Translations under genes and position numbers: made by a program
Notes under the pieces: model-generated
What the model saw: only the letters and a program-made list of their open reading frames with translations
Told to the model about the DNA's origin: nothing
Database searches by the model: none
NCBI GenBank assembly: GCA_964579505.1
Contig: CAZOGC010000010.1
Span: 1 to 64,000 of the forward strand
Source: JAJYSO01 sp964579505
Lineage (GTDB): Bacteria; Bacteroidota; Bacteroidia; Flavobacteriales; Flavobacteriaceae
Reading direction: 5' to 3'
Length of the DNA: 64,000 nt
Shown here: positions 8,620 through 18,423 of the stretch, one piece after another
Layout of the letters: each line of letters starts with the position of its first letter
How positions within the stretch are numbered: position 1 is the stretch's first letter

Positions 8620-11232
8620 ATGAATTTTAAAAATTTCACTATAAAATCACAAGAGGTCATACAACAAGCGCAACAATTAGCGCACGATTATGGCCATCAA
8701 CAAATAGAAAATGAGCATATTTTTAAAGCTATTATGATGGTTGATGAAAATGTGGCTCCTTTTATATTAAAAAAACTAGGGATTAATCTCTCCATTTTTC
8801 AGCAAGTACTAGACAAAACACTAGAAAGCTTTCCTAAAGTAAGTGGTGGAGACATCATGTTTTCGCGTACTGCCGGTACCATGTTGAACGAAGCCACCAG
8901 TATTGCCCATAAAATGAAAGATGAATATGTTTCTGTAGAACACCTCATCTTGGCTATTTTTAGATCAAAGAGTAAAGTGGCTCAAATTTTAAAAGATCAA
9001 GGGGCAACCGAAAAAGAGCTGCAAGCAGCAATAAGTGAGCTTCGTAAAGGAGGGCGTGTTACTTCACAAAGTGCTGAAGAAACGTACAATTCTCTTACAA
9101 AATATGCAAACAACCTTAATAAGATGGCTGAAGAGGGTAAATTGGACCCTATTATTGGTAGAGATGAAGAAATACGGCGTATTTTACAAATCTTAACCCG
9201 ACGAACAAAAAACAATCCTATTTTGGTAGGCGAACCGGGAACCGGAAAAACAGCCATTGCTGAAGGGTTAGCGCATAGAATAATTGCTGGAGACATCCCC
9301 GATAACCTAAAAGACAAAGAAATATATGCGCTTGATATGGGTGCTTTAATTGCCGGAGCAAAATTTAAAGGCGAGTTTGAAGAACGCTTAAAAGCCGTTA
9401 TTAAAGAAGTAAAAAGCAGCGGTGGCAAAGTCATTTTATTTATTGATGAAATTCACACGCTGGTAGGCGCCGGTGGTGGCCAGGGCGCTATGGATGCTGC
9501 TAATATTTTAAAACCGGCATTGGCTCGTGGTGAGTTGCGTGCGGTGGGTGCCACTACCCTAGACGAATACCAAAAATATTTTGAAAAAGATAAAGCACTT
9601 GAACGCCGTTTTCAAAAAGTATTGGTAGACGAGCCGGATACCGAAAGCGCCATTTCTATTTTACGCGGAATTAAAGAAAAATATGAAACACACCACAAAG
9701 TGCGTATTAAAGACGAGGCTATTATTGCTGCGGTAGAACTTTCAGAACGGTATATTACCAACCGATTTTTACCCGATAAAGCCATTGATTTAATGGATGA
9801 GGCAGCTTCTAAAATGCGGATGGAAATTAACTCTAAACCGGAAGAGATTGATGTTTTAGACCGCAAAATTTTACAAATTGAAATTGAAATAGAGGCTATT
9901 AAACGTGAAAATGACGAAGAAAAATTAAAATCGTTAAGAGCAGAATTAGCTGAATTAAAAGAGCAACGCTCGGGGCTAAATGCGCAGTGGATGAATGAAA
10001 AAGAGGTAGTCGACAAGGTGCAGCAAGCCAAAACCGATATTGAAAATTATAAATATGAAGCCAAACGTGCTGAGCGCGAAGGCAACTACGAGAAAGTAGC
10101 AGAGTTGCGCTATGGCAAAATAAAAGAAGCACAAGACCGATTAGAAAAATATAAAAAGCAGATTGAGGAAAACAAAGAAAATTCTTCTTTAATAAAAGAG
10201 GAAGTTACGCGCGAAGATATAGCCGAAGTTGTGGCTAAATGGACTGGAATTCCGGTAACCAAAATGTTGCAAAGCGAACGAGAAAAGCTCCTTCATTTAG
10301 AAGATGAGTTGCACAAACGCGTTATTGGACAAGACGAGGCTATACAAGCCGTAAGCGATGCTATAAGACGTAGCAGAGCCGGGCTTCAAGACGAGAAAAA
10401 ACCCATAGGCACTTTCTTGTTTTTAGGAACCACCGGAGTCGGTAAAACCGAATTGGCAAAAGCACTTGCTTCTTACTTGTTTGACGATGAAGATATGATG
10501 ACACGTATTGATATGAGTGAGTACCAAGAACGGCATTCGGTTAGTAGATTAGTTGGGGCGCCTCCCGGATATGTGGGATATGAAGAAGGTGGGCAGCTTA
10601 CTGAAGCGGTGCGTAACAAGCCTTATTCTGTTGTTTTGTTAGATGAAATTGAAAAAGCACATCCGGATACGTTTAACCTTCTTTTGCAAGTGTTAGATGA
10701 AGGACGATTAACCGATAACAAAGGGCGTTTGGCCGATTTTAGAAACTGTATTATCATTATGACCTCTAATATTGGAAGTGAGGTGATAATGAATAAATTT
10801 GAAACGCTAGACGACTATAATACGGCTATGGAAGCTTCAAAAATAGAGGTGTTGGGCTTGTTAAAAAAAACCGTTAGGCCAGAATTTTTAAACCGAATAG
10901 ACGATATTATTTTGTTCTCTCCACTAACAAAAGAAGACATCAGAGCTATTGTAAAACTACAGTTAGTAGGAGTACAAAAAATGTTAGAAAAACAACACAT
11001 CACCTTAGATGCTACCGATGAAGCCATTAATTATTTAATGCAACGTGGTTTTGACCCACAATACGGGGCAAGGCCGGTTAAGAGAACCCTGCAAAAGGAA
11101 GTACTAAATGGGCTTTCAAAAGAAATCTTATCGGGTAAAATATCAACGGAGGCCGTTATTTTGTTAGATTGTTTTGAAGACCATATCGTTTTTAGAAATG
11201 AACCGGTCAATAAACACCTTAATATGAATTAA
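8620..11232 (+). CDS. clpB: ATP-dependent disaggregase ClpB
   Basis: Hsp100 protein of 870 residues that works with DnaK to pull apart aggregated proteins in the cytosol. Order: N-terminal Clp repeat domain; first AAA+ module with Walker A GEPGTGKT at about 204-211; a long coiled-coil middle domain rich in charged residues (about 390-520), the mark of ClpB against ClpC; second AAA+ module with Walker A GTTGVGKT at 603-610; C-terminal D2-small domain. The ATG at 8620 gives the usual length. The open frame also extends to a TTG at 8581, which would add 13 residues without family support. A bidirectional terminator follows at 11258. Confidence 0.96.
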   Translation: MNFKNFTIKSQEVIQQAQQLAHDYGHQQIENEHIFKAIMMVDENVAPFILKKLGINLSIFQQVLDKTLESFPKVSGGDIMFSRTAGTMLNEATSIAHKMKDEYVSVEHLILAIFRSKSKVAQILKDQGATEKELQAAISELRKGGRVTSQSAEETYNSLTKYANNLNKMAEEGKLDPIIGRDEEIRRILQILTRRTKNNPILVGEPGTGKTAIAEGLAHRIIAGDIPDNLKDKEIYALDMGALIAGAKFKGEFEERLKAVIKEVKSSGGKVILFIDEIHTLVGAGGGQGAMDAANILKPALARGELRAVGATTLDEYQKYFEKDKALERRFQKVLVDEPDTESAISILRGIKEKYETHHKVRIKDEAIIAAVELSERYITNRFLPDKAIDLMDEAASKMRMEINSKPEEIDVLDRKILQIEIEIEAIKRENDEEKLKSLRAELAELKEQRSGLNAQWMNEKEVVDKVQQAKTDIENYKYEAKRAEREGNYEKVAELRYGKIKEAQDRLEKYKKQIEENKENSSLIKEEVTREDIAEVVAKWTGIPVTKMLQSEREKLLHLEDELHKRVIGQDEAIQAVSDAIRRSRAGLQDEKKPIGTFLFLGTTGVGKTELAKALASYLFDDEDMMTRIDMSEYQERHSVSRLVGAPPGYVGYEEGGQLTEAVRNKPYSVVLLDEIEKAHPDTFNLLLQVLDEGRLTDNKGRLADFRNCIIIMTSNIGSEVIMNKFETLDDYNTAMEASKIEVLGLLKKTVRPEFLNRIDDIILFSPLTKEDIRAIVKLQLVGVQKMLEKQHITLDATDEAINYLMQRGFDPQYGARPVKRTLQKEVLNGLSKEILSGKISTEAVILLDCFEDHIVFRNEPVNKHLNMN

Positions 11233-11257
11233 TTTTTGAACGATTACAAGAAAAGTA

Positions 11258-11288
11258 AAATCCCGCTGTAAACAACGCGGGATTTTTT
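11258..11288. terminator. Bidirectional terminator between clpB and rnpB
   Basis: Stem ATCCCGC (11260-11266) and GCGGGAT (11277-11283) with a 10-base loop, a T-run on the right and an A-run on the left. It can stop clpB transcription from the left and rnpB transcription from the right. Confidence 0.85.
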
Positions 11289-11300
11289 GTACTTATAAAA

Positions 11301-11613
11301 AGCAGGGCAATAAGCCGGATTCTGTTACTTGTTAAACAAGCCTTTATCATTTATCTGAATGCAAGATTGCTCTTACATTTTAGCTGCCTACCCTCCGGAT
11401 TGAACGGGTCGCCCTTAAACCGGTATACGTGGCATTGCACCGCATAGAGTTTACCTGATTTCACTACAGCCTTACCTGTACTTGCTTTCTGTTGCACTAG
11501 TCCTCTTTTCAATTTAAAATTAAAAAGGACGGCTGTTAGCCGCTATGCTACGCTATGGTGTCCGGACTTTCCTCTCCCTTCTTGTAGGAAAGGAGCGATA
11601 AAGTGCCCTGCGG
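11301..11613 (-). ncRNA. rnpB: RNase P RNA (bacterial class A)
   Basis: Catalytic RNA that matures the 5' ends of tRNAs. On the minus strand the 5' region contains the universal GAGGAAAGTCCGGAC core, and the 3' end contains ACAGAATCCGGCTTA, both hallmark RNase P segments. The closing helix P1 is visible: GCAGGGCA near the 5' end (forward 11604-11611) pairs with TGCCCTGC at the 3' end (forward 11302-11309). The length of about 310 nt is somewhat short but within the range for Bacteroidota. A promoter lies immediately upstream and a terminator immediately downstream, so it is its own transcription unit. Exact ends are estimated from the P1 helix. Confidence 0.95.
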
Positions 11614-11615
11614 CG

Positions 11616-11648
11616 CAAAGATACTGTTCTTCTATCATTTTTACGCAA
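11616..11648 (-). promoter_or_regulatory. rnpB promoter
   Basis: On the minus strand TTG (11648-11646), 22 bases, then TATCTTTG (11623-11616) fits the Bacteroidota consensus. The -7 element ends only a few bases before the P1 helix, which fits an RNA start near 11613. Confidence 0.65.
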
Positions 11649-11661
11649 AAAAAGAGTGTAT

Positions 11662-11690
11662 AAAAAAAGCGCTCTTTAAAGAACGCTTTT
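11662..11690 (-). terminator. Terminator of the TPR gene
   Basis: AAAAGCG and CGCTTTT form a stem that, read leftwards, is followed by further T residues. It sits 26 bases after the stop of the TPR gene and before the rnpB promoter. The loop contains an internal TCTTTAAAGA palindrome. Confidence 0.65.
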
Positions 11691-11715
11691 CAGGTTTATT
11701 TTTGATAAAATGGAG

Positions 11716-12966
11716 TTATTTCTTCAGCATGTTTTTATACTTCTGAGCGGCTTCTTTATTACCTACAATGCGGTTAAGTTGAAATAATTTATTAATTACA
11801 TTTTGGTTACCTGCATCATATTGTAAATCTTTTTCAAGATATGGAATTGCTTTTTGAAGCATTTCTTTACGTTGTTTAGAAAGCTCATTATATTTCTTAA
11901 CATCGGCTTTAGACATTCCCAATTGATTCATTTCATCTACAATTTTCTTTTGCTTGGTCAGATAAACATTGGCCATTCCGCGGTAACCATAAGGGTCTTC
12001 TGGCGCTGCTTTGATAGCATTTTGATAATAACCTGCTGCTTCATCAATTTTGCCTGCATCAATGGCACCATCTCCTAAAAGGTTGTAATATTTTGAAGCG
12101 TGTTCTTTATCAGCTGTTATAAGGTGCTTAATACCGGCTTTATATTTTGCGGTGTCGCCCATTTTTTGATAAACAATAGCTTCCGCTTTTAAAATCTGTA
12201 AATCGTTAGGGTTTGTTTCCTTTGCTTTTTGAATGGCAGCAAGCGCTTCCTCTCTTTTGTCTTCTCGTAAATATAATAAAGCAACTTGTTTAATTATTTG
12301 CGATGATTTAGACCCGGAACGACGGGTTTCCGGTTTGATGTATTTTCCGGTTTTAACATATAAATCACGGGTGTTTTTATTGTTAAACACTTTTTCTTTT
12401 CCTGTTTCTTTGTCAGTAGCTACATATTGTACCGTGTTTCCTTGGTAGCCCATCTCTATTAGCTTGTTGTAATAAGCTAATGCCTGATCGTAATTTTCTG
12501 CTAAATATGAGTTATTTGCAGCGGCAAATAACGTAATTGTATCGGCAGGTACCATTTGGTAAGCCGTGTATAATTTTTTAGCAGCTAGCTTATATTTTTT
12601 AGCATTGTGATCTGCAATACCGCTGTTAATTAAAGCAGACTCAACTGATTTTATTCCATTATTAGCAGCTTCTTTTTCGCCTAATTTAGCAGCTTTTTCA
12701 AAACTGTTTTTAGCAGTGATTAGGTCTTGAAGTTCTCCACTTTTTTTAGCTATATTTAAATAGGTTTTTCCCTTCGCTACATAAAAGCGAGCCTGCCATT
12801 TTTCACTTTCTGCTGTAATATTAGGTTCTGCTTGTTTTAAAAATTCTTGGGCGTCTGTAAATTTTCCGCTTTCTATCGATCTTTCTGCTTTTCTTACTTC
12901 CGTTTTCTGTGCTAATAACGTTACGCTCGCTAAAAGCATGACAAGGGTTACTAATTTCGTCTTCAT
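11716..12966 (-). CDS. Exported TPR-repeat protein
   Basis: Protein of 416 residues with a cleavable signal peptide (MKTKLVTLVMLLASVTLLAQ) and a series of tetratricopeptide-like helical pairs. Clear TPR-like stretches include ALAYYNKLIEMGY, REEALAAIQKAKETNPND and IDEAAGYYQNAIKAAPEDPYGY. TPR proteins act as protein-interaction scaffolds; a periplasmic place is inferred from the leader. The ATG at 12966 is chosen because it begins the signal peptide; a longer open frame would run into the end of gyrA. It follows gyrA by 28 bases on the same strand, so co-transcription is likely. Specific function unknown. Confidence 0.85.
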   Translation of the reverse strand: MKTKLVTLVMLLASVTLLAQKTEVRKAERSIESGKFTDAQEFLKQAEPNITAESEKWQARFYVAKGKTYLNIAKKSGELQDLITAKNSFEKAAKLGEKEAANNGIKSVESALINSGIADHNAKKYKLAAKKLYTAYQMVPADTITLFAAANNSYLAENYDQALAYYNKLIEMGYQGNTVQYVATDKETGKEKVFNNKNTRDLYVKTGKYIKPETRRSGSKSSQIIKQVALLYLREDKREEALAAIQKAKETNPNDLQILKAEAIVYQKMGDTAKYKAGIKHLITADKEHASKYYNLLGDGAIDAGKIDEAAGYYQNAIKAAPEDPYGYRGMANVYLTKQKKIVDEMNQLGMSKADVKKYNELSKQRKEMLQKAIPYLEKDLQYDAGNQNVINKLFQLNRIVGNKEAAQKYKNMLKK

Positions 12967-12994
12967 AAGGTTGGTTTTTAAATTGACATTTTTA

Positions 12995-15514
12995 TTATTC
13001 TTCAGACTTCTCTTCTGTTTGATTTTGAGTACTTCCATCTTCTGTATTTTCATTTTCATCTTCATCATCATCTTCATTAACAATTCGAGCAACTGCTGCA
13101 ATGGCATCGTCATTCTTTAAGTTAATGAGTCGCACACCTTGTGTGGCACGTCCCATAACTCGTAGATTAGCCACTGCTATTCTGATAGCAATACCCGATT
13201 TGTTAATAATCATCAAATCATCTTCATCGGTTACCTTTTTAATGGCTACCAGCTCTCCGGTTTTGTCAGTAATATTAATGGTCTTTACTCCCTTACCTCC
13301 TCGGTTGGTTATACGATAATCATCTAAACTAGATCGTTTTCCATAGCCATTTTCAGAAACTACTAAAATATCTACTTCGTCTTTATTAACAACTGCCATT
13401 CCTATTACTTCATCCTGATCGCTATCTAAGCGAATTCCTCTCACTCCAGATGCTGTACGTCCCATTGGGCGGGTTTTATCTTCTTCAAAACGGATACATT
13501 TTCCGCTTCTTGAAGCCAAAAACACATGACTGTCTCCTGTAGTTAGCTTAGCCGATAAAAGTTCGTCTCCTTCGCGAATGCTTATAGCGCGAATACCGTT
13601 GGTTCGTGGACGAGAATATTGTTCTAAAATAGTTTTTTTAACTTGTCCTTTTTTAGTAGACATGATAACGTAATGACTATTGATATATTCTTCGTCTTTT
13701 AAATCTTGTGTACAGATAAAGGCTTTTACTTGATCATCTTTATCTATATTAATAAGGTTTTGAATAGCTCTTCCTTTAGAGGTCTTACTTCCTTCTGGAA
13801 TTTCAAAAACGCGCATCCAATAGCACTGTCCTTTTTGGGTAAAGAAAATCATGTATTGATGATTGGTCCCCACAAACAAATATTCTAAAAAGTCTTCATT
13901 TCTTGTGGTAGAAGCTTTGGCTCCTACTCCTCCTCTACGTTGCTTTTTATATTGAGTTAATGGGGTTCGTTTGATATATCCTGCATGAGAAATAGAAATA
14001 ACCACTTGCTCATCCGGAATCATATCTTCAATACACAACTCAGATCCTGAATAATCAATTACAGAACGACGCGCATCACCAAATTGTTCTTTAACTTCTA
14101 ACAATTCTTCTTTAATGATCTCCATTCTTCGGTCTTTACTCGCCAGAATATCTTTAAGATCCTCAATGGTTTTCATTAACTCTTCATACTCAGAACGCAG
14201 CTTGTCTTGCTCTAATCCGGTAAGTTGACGCAAACGCATTTCTACAATGGCACGTGCTTGAATATCGGTTAATTCAAATCGCTCAATTAATTTTTCTCGA
14301 GCTTCATCTGCATTTTTTGATCCGCGAATAAGCGCAATTACTTCGTCTATATTATCAGAAGCAATGATAAGTCCTTCTAAAATATGTGCGCGCTCTTCGG
14401 CTTTTTTCAACTCAAATTGTGTACGTCTAACGACTACCTCGTGACGGTGATCTACAAAATAATGTATTAAATCTTTTAAGTTGAGTTGTTGGGGTCTTCC
14501 GTTAACTAACGCAATATTATTTACGCTAAATGAAGATTGTAAGGCGGTATATTTATACAAGGTATTCAATACTATATTCGGAATAGCATCGCGTTTCAAC
14601 ATATAAACGACGCGCATTCCCTTACGGTCAGATTCATCGCGAATCAATGAAATACCCTCAATTTTTTTATCGTTTACCAAATCAGCGGTTTTCTTAATCA
14701 TATCCGCTTTATTAACTTGGTAAGGAATCTCGGTCACCACAATACACTCGCGACCGTTTACCTCTTCAAAATGTGCTTTAGCACGCATTACAATACGTCC
14801 ACGCCCTGTTTTAAAGGCTTCACGCACTCCATCATAGCCATAGATAGTACCTCCTGTAGGAAAATCAGGAGCTTTGATATGCTGCATCAACCCTTCTATA
14901 TCTATATCCGTATCATTAATATAGGCTATAATTCCGTCTATTACTTCTGATAAATTGTGTGGGGGCATGTTGGTCGCCATCCCAACGGCAATACCACTAG
15001 AGCCATTAACCAGTAAGCTCGGTATTCTGGTGGGTAATACCGTAGGCTCTTCTAGTGTATCGTCAAAATTAAATTGATGATCTACCGTTTCTTTATCAAT
15101 ATCGGTAAGCATAGCTTCACTAAACTTACGCATACGTGCCTCTGTATAACGCATAGCAGCCGGGCTATCGCCATCTACAGAGCCAAAGTTACCTTGCCCG
15201 TCAACCATCATATAACGCATACTCCATTCTTGCGCCATACGTACCATGGTATCGTAAACAGAAGAGTCTCCATGGGGGTGATACTTACCCAATACCTCTC
15301 CTACAATACGCGCTGATTTTTTATGCGATCGATTAGAAAACAGCCCGAGACCATACATTCCAAATAATACCCGACGGTGAACCGGCTTTAGCCCATCACG
15401 AACATCGGGTAATGCGCGTGACACAATGACAGACATAGAGTAATCTATATATGCCGTTTTCATTTCATCTTCAATGTTTATGGGAATCAACTTTGACCCT
15501 TCTTCTTCCGCCAT
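12995..15514 (-). CDS. gyrA: DNA gyrase subunit A
   Basis: Breakage-reunion subunit of gyrase, 839 residues. The active tyrosine is Y123 in AMRYTEARM. The quinolone region reads HPHGDSSVYD with S84 and D88 (E. coli positions S83 and D87), the susceptible-type residues. The C-terminal wrapping domain carries a GyrA box (QRRGGVGA), the element that separates GyrA from ParC and gives negative supercoiling. The tail is very acidic (roughly the last 30 residues, rich in D, E, N). GyrB is not in the window. The topoisomerase IV pair lies at 56-61 kb. Confidence 0.97.
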   Translation of the reverse strand: MAEEEGSKLIPINIEDEMKTAYIDYSMSVIVSRALPDVRDGLKPVHRRVLFGMYGLGLFSNRSHKKSARIVGEVLGKYHPHGDSSVYDTMVRMAQEWSMRYMMVDGQGNFGSVDGDSPAAMRYTEARMRKFSEAMLTDIDKETVDHQFNFDDTLEEPTVLPTRIPSLLVNGSSGIAVGMATNMPPHNLSEVIDGIIAYINDTDIDIEGLMQHIKAPDFPTGGTIYGYDGVREAFKTGRGRIVMRAKAHFEEVNGRECIVVTEIPYQVNKADMIKKTADLVNDKKIEGISLIRDESDRKGMRVVYMLKRDAIPNIVLNTLYKYTALQSSFSVNNIALVNGRPQQLNLKDLIHYFVDHRHEVVVRRTQFELKKAEERAHILEGLIIASDNIDEVIALIRGSKNADEAREKLIERFELTDIQARAIVEMRLRQLTGLEQDKLRSEYEELMKTIEDLKDILASKDRRMEIIKEELLEVKEQFGDARRSVIDYSGSELCIEDMIPDEQVVISISHAGYIKRTPLTQYKKQRRGGVGAKASTTRNEDFLEYLFVGTNHQYMIFFTQKGQCYWMRVFEIPEGSKTSKGRAIQNLINIDKDDQVKAFICTQDLKDEEYINSHYVIMSTKKGQVKKTILEQYSRPRTNGIRAISIREGDELLSAKLTTGDSHVFLASRSGKCIRFEEDKTRPMGRTASGVRGIRLDSDQDEVIGMAVVNKDEVDILVVSENGYGKRSSLDDYRITNRGGKGVKTINITDKTGELVAIKKVTDEDDLMIINKSGIAIRIAVANLRVMGRATQGVRLINLKNDDAIAAVARIVNEDDDEDENENTEDGSTQNQTEEKSEE

Positions 15515-15650
15515 AAAATTTGTCTTATGTTTATTTTGTTAGCGCAGCAATTTAAACAATTTCTCTATTATAACTAAGGCTTAGAACGTAAATTACTGTA
15601 TATTTATTAACAAAACATGAAGAGCCTATCGTTAATAAGTATCTTATCTT

Positions 15651-15658
15651 TACTTTTG
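15651..15658 (+). promoter_or_regulatory. Candidate clpC -7 element
   Basis: TACTTTTG matches TAnnTTTG about 100 bases before the clpC start. Only a TTA, not TTG, is found upstream at a short spacing of 16, so this is tentative. It would leave a long leader that contains the Shine-Dalgarno. Confidence 0.35.
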
Positions 15659-15743
15659 TAAATAGGAATAATTTTCTTCCCTTAGCAGTATAAAATTTTC
15701 GGGAACGGTTTTTGACTGTATTCCTGTGTAATCAATCATAATT

Positions 15744-15750
15744 AGGAGGA
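15744..15750 (+). promoter_or_regulatory. Strong Shine-Dalgarno before clpC
   Basis: AGGAGGA with 8 bases between AGGAGG and the ATG at 15758 is an ideal Shine-Dalgarno. The other starts I inspected in this window have none, in line with Bacteroidota ribosomes that mask their anti-Shine-Dalgarno. This makes the site unusual and fixes the start codon. Confidence 0.8.
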
Positions 15751-15757
15751 TTTACCC

Positions 15758-18331
15758 ATGGATGATAATTTTTCACCTCGCGTTAAAGATGTAATAACTT
15801 ATAGTAAGGAGGAAGCCTTGCGCCTTGGACACGATTTTATAGGTACTGAACACCTTATGTTGGGGCTATTGCGCGATGGCGATGGCAAAGCTATTGATAT
15901 TTTAGATGTCTTAAATGTAGATTTGGACTATCTACGTCGAAAAATAGAAATTATAAGCCCTGCCAACCCCGAAGCCGGCACCGCCCTTAACGAAAAGAAA
16001 AATTTGCACCTCACTCGTCAAGCTGAACGTGCACTAAAAACAACTTTCTTAGAAGCCAAGTTGTTTCACAGCTCTTCTATTAATACAGCTCATCTGTTGT
16101 TGTGTATTTTACGCAACCAGAATGACCCAACTACAAAGTTACTTAACCGACTTCATATTGATTACGATACCGTTAAAACAGAATTTAGAACTATGATTAC
16201 CGGCGATGAAGAAATGATGGATACGCCTACAGACGAAACTCATTTTCCAGAAGAAGGAGGCGCATCTGCCAATGAACCCTCTAAACATAACCCTTTTAAA
16301 ACCGGTGGTGGAAAATCAGGCAACAAAAGCACTAAAAAATCTAAAACTCCGGTACTTGATAATTTTGGACGTGATCTAACCGCACTAGCTAATGAAGATA
16401 AACTAGATCCGGTAGTAGGCCGCGAAAAAGAAATAGAACGTGTTTCACAAATATTAAGTCGCCGTAAAAAGAATAACCCCCTACTCATCGGTGAACCCGG
16501 TGTGGGTAAAAGTGCTATTGCTGAAGGGTTGGCGTTACGGATTGTACAACACAAAGTATCGCGCATTTTGTTTGAAAAACGGGTAGTTACATTAGATTTA
16601 GCCAGCCTGGTAGCCGGCACTAAATACAGAGGTCAGTTTGAAGAGCGCATGAAAGCCGTCATGAATGAGCTTGAAAAAAATGACGACATTATTCTCTTTA
16701 TAGATGAAATTCATACCATTGTAGGTGCAGGCGGAGCTACCGGAAGTCTGGATGCTAGTAATATGTTTAAACCAGCCTTGGCACGAGGCGAATTGCAATG
16801 CATCGGAGCTACAACTATGGATGAATACCGTCAACATATTGAAAAAGATGGCGCGCTTGAACGCCGTTTTCAAAAAGTGATAGTAGAGCCTACCTCTGTA
16901 GAAGAAACCATAGAAATTTTAAATAATATTAAAGACAAATACGAAGCGCACCACAATGTAGTCTATACTGATGAAGCTATCAAAGCTTGCGTTACACTAA
17001 CCAATCGGTATATGACCGACCGTTTTCTTCCTGACAAAGCTATTGATGCTCTAGATGAAGCCGGATCGCGCGTACATATTACCAACATAGATGTACCTAA
17101 AAAGGTTTTAGAGTTAGAAAAACAACTCGAAAAAGTACGTGACACCAAAAATACGGTGGTAAAAAAACAGAAATACGAAGAAGCCGCAAAACTACGCGAT
17201 GATGAAAAAAATATTCTCACCGAATTAGAAATTGCTACTGAAAAATGGGAAGAAGATTCTAAAAAACACAAGGAAACGGTTAGTGAAGCCAATGTTGAAG
17301 ATGTGGTTTCTATGATGACCGGTATTCCGGTAAACCGTATTGCGCAAACCGAAAAAAACAAATTAGCCGAGTTAGATATCAGGTTAAAGCAAAATGTTAT
17401 CGGACAAGATAATGCCATAGATAAGGTAGTTCGCGCCATTCAACGTAATCGCACCGGGTTGAAAGACCCTAACCGCCCTATAGGTTCTTTTATCTTCTTA
17501 GGACAAACCGGGGTGGGTAAAACCCAATTAGCTAAGGTGCTCTCAAAAGAACTTTTTGATAGTGATGATGCGCTTGTGCGCGTTGATATGAGTGAGTATA
17601 TGGAAAAATTTGCTGTTTCGCGATTAATCGGGGCGCCTCCGGGATATGTAGGCTATGAAGAAGGAGGAGAATTGACCGAGCGCGTACGCAGGCATCCCTA
17701 TTCTGTAGTGTTGCTAGATGAGATTGAAAAAGCACATTCAGATGTCTTTAATACGCTCCTTCAGATTATGGATGACGGGCATTTAACAGACAGCTTAGGA
17801 CGAAAAGTAGATTTTCGCAACACCATCATCATTATGACGTCAAATATTGGTGCACGTAAGCTGCAAGATTTTGGACTCGGTGTTGGTTTTGGTACGCAGG
17901 CTAGAAAAGATCAAGCAGATAATGAAATACAAGCTATCTTACAAAGCTCTCTTAAAAAAACGTTTGCTCCAGAGTTTTTAAACCGAGTAGATGATGTGGT
18001 TATCTTTAATGCGCTTGAAAAAGAAGACATTAATAAGATAATTGATATAGAACTTGGCAAGCTCTACAAACGATTAGAAGACTTAGGCTATACCATAGAA
18101 ATGACCCAAAAAGCTAAAGATTTTATAGCCGACAAAGGCTTTGACCGTCAATATGGCGCTCGTCCATTAAAACGTGCTATTCAAAAATATGTAGAAGATG
18201 AGTTGGCTCAGAAAATAGTAAACTCTACTATTGAAGAAGGCGACAAAATTTTAATGGATTTAGATACAAAAGAGGGAGAGCTTACTGTACAGGTTGAAAA
18301 AGAAAACAACTCTAAAAAAGAGACTAAGTAA
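15758..18331 (+). CDS. clpC: ATP-dependent Clp protease ATP-binding subunit ClpC
   Basis: Hsp100 unfoldase of 857 residues that feeds substrates to ClpP. Order: N-terminal Clp repeats (about 1-145); a low-complexity linker rich in G, S and K (about 150-205); AAA+ module 1 with Walker A GEPGVGKS at 245-252; a short middle region containing a UVR-like motif (YEEAAKLRDDE, about 473-483), typical of ClpC and absent from ClpB; AAA+ module 2 with Walker A GQTGVGKT at 582-589. No ClpP, McsA/B or CtsR gene is nearby. The start is set by a strong Shine-Dalgarno, rare in this group. A rho-independent terminator follows. Confidence 0.93.
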   Translation: MDDNFSPRVKDVITYSKEEALRLGHDFIGTEHLMLGLLRDGDGKAIDILDVLNVDLDYLRRKIEIISPANPEAGTALNEKKNLHLTRQAERALKTTFLEAKLFHSSSINTAHLLLCILRNQNDPTTKLLNRLHIDYDTVKTEFRTMITGDEEMMDTPTDETHFPEEGGASANEPSKHNPFKTGGGKSGNKSTKKSKTPVLDNFGRDLTALANEDKLDPVVGREKEIERVSQILSRRKKNNPLLIGEPGVGKSAIAEGLALRIVQHKVSRILFEKRVVTLDLASLVAGTKYRGQFEERMKAVMNELEKNDDIILFIDEIHTIVGAGGATGSLDASNMFKPALARGELQCIGATTMDEYRQHIEKDGALERRFQKVIVEPTSVEETIEILNNIKDKYEAHHNVVYTDEAIKACVTLTNRYMTDRFLPDKAIDALDEAGSRVHITNIDVPKKVLELEKQLEKVRDTKNTVVKKQKYEEAAKLRDDEKNILTELEIATEKWEEDSKKHKETVSEANVEDVVSMMTGIPVNRIAQTEKNKLAELDIRLKQNVIGQDNAIDKVVRAIQRNRTGLKDPNRPIGSFIFLGQTGVGKTQLAKVLSKELFDSDDALVRVDMSEYMEKFAVSRLIGAPPGYVGYEEGGELTERVRRHPYSVVLLDEIEKAHSDVFNTLLQIMDDGHLTDSLGRKVDFRNTIIIMTSNIGARKLQDFGLGVGFGTQARKDQADNEIQAILQSSLKKTFAPEFLNRVDDVVIFNALEKEDINKIIDIELGKLYKRLEDLGYTIEMTQKAKDFIADKGFDRQYGARPLKRAIQKYVEDELAQKIVNSTIEEGDKILMDLDTKEGELTVQVEKENNSKKETK

Positions 18332-18350
18332 TTTTCTAATAACTAAAGGA

Positions 18351-18387
18351 AAATCCCTCAACCATGTTACCGGTAGAGGGATTTTTT
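18351..18387 (+). terminator. clpC terminator
   Basis: AAATCCCTC (18351-18359) pairs with GAGGGATTT (18376-18384), followed by T residues. The left A-run makes it potentially active for the convergent aminopeptidase gene as well. Confidence 0.85.
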
Positions 18388-18423
18388 GTGCTTTGCTATG
18401 AACGTTTTAGGGTAGTTCAAGCG

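Noticed and set aside
8997..9434. Open frame of 145 codons on the minus strand inside clpB
   Set aside because: It is fully antisense to a strong ClpB frame, with serine- and leucine-rich low-quality protein and no family match.
12967..13113. N-terminal extension of the TPR gene running into gyrA
   Set aside because: It reads the acidic gyrA tail in another frame as lysine/methionine repeats and would bury the signal peptide; the ATG at 12966 is the sensible start.
16963..17439. 158-codon minus-strand frame inside clpC
   Set aside because: Antisense shadow of conserved ClpC AAA+ codons; composition is not protein-like.
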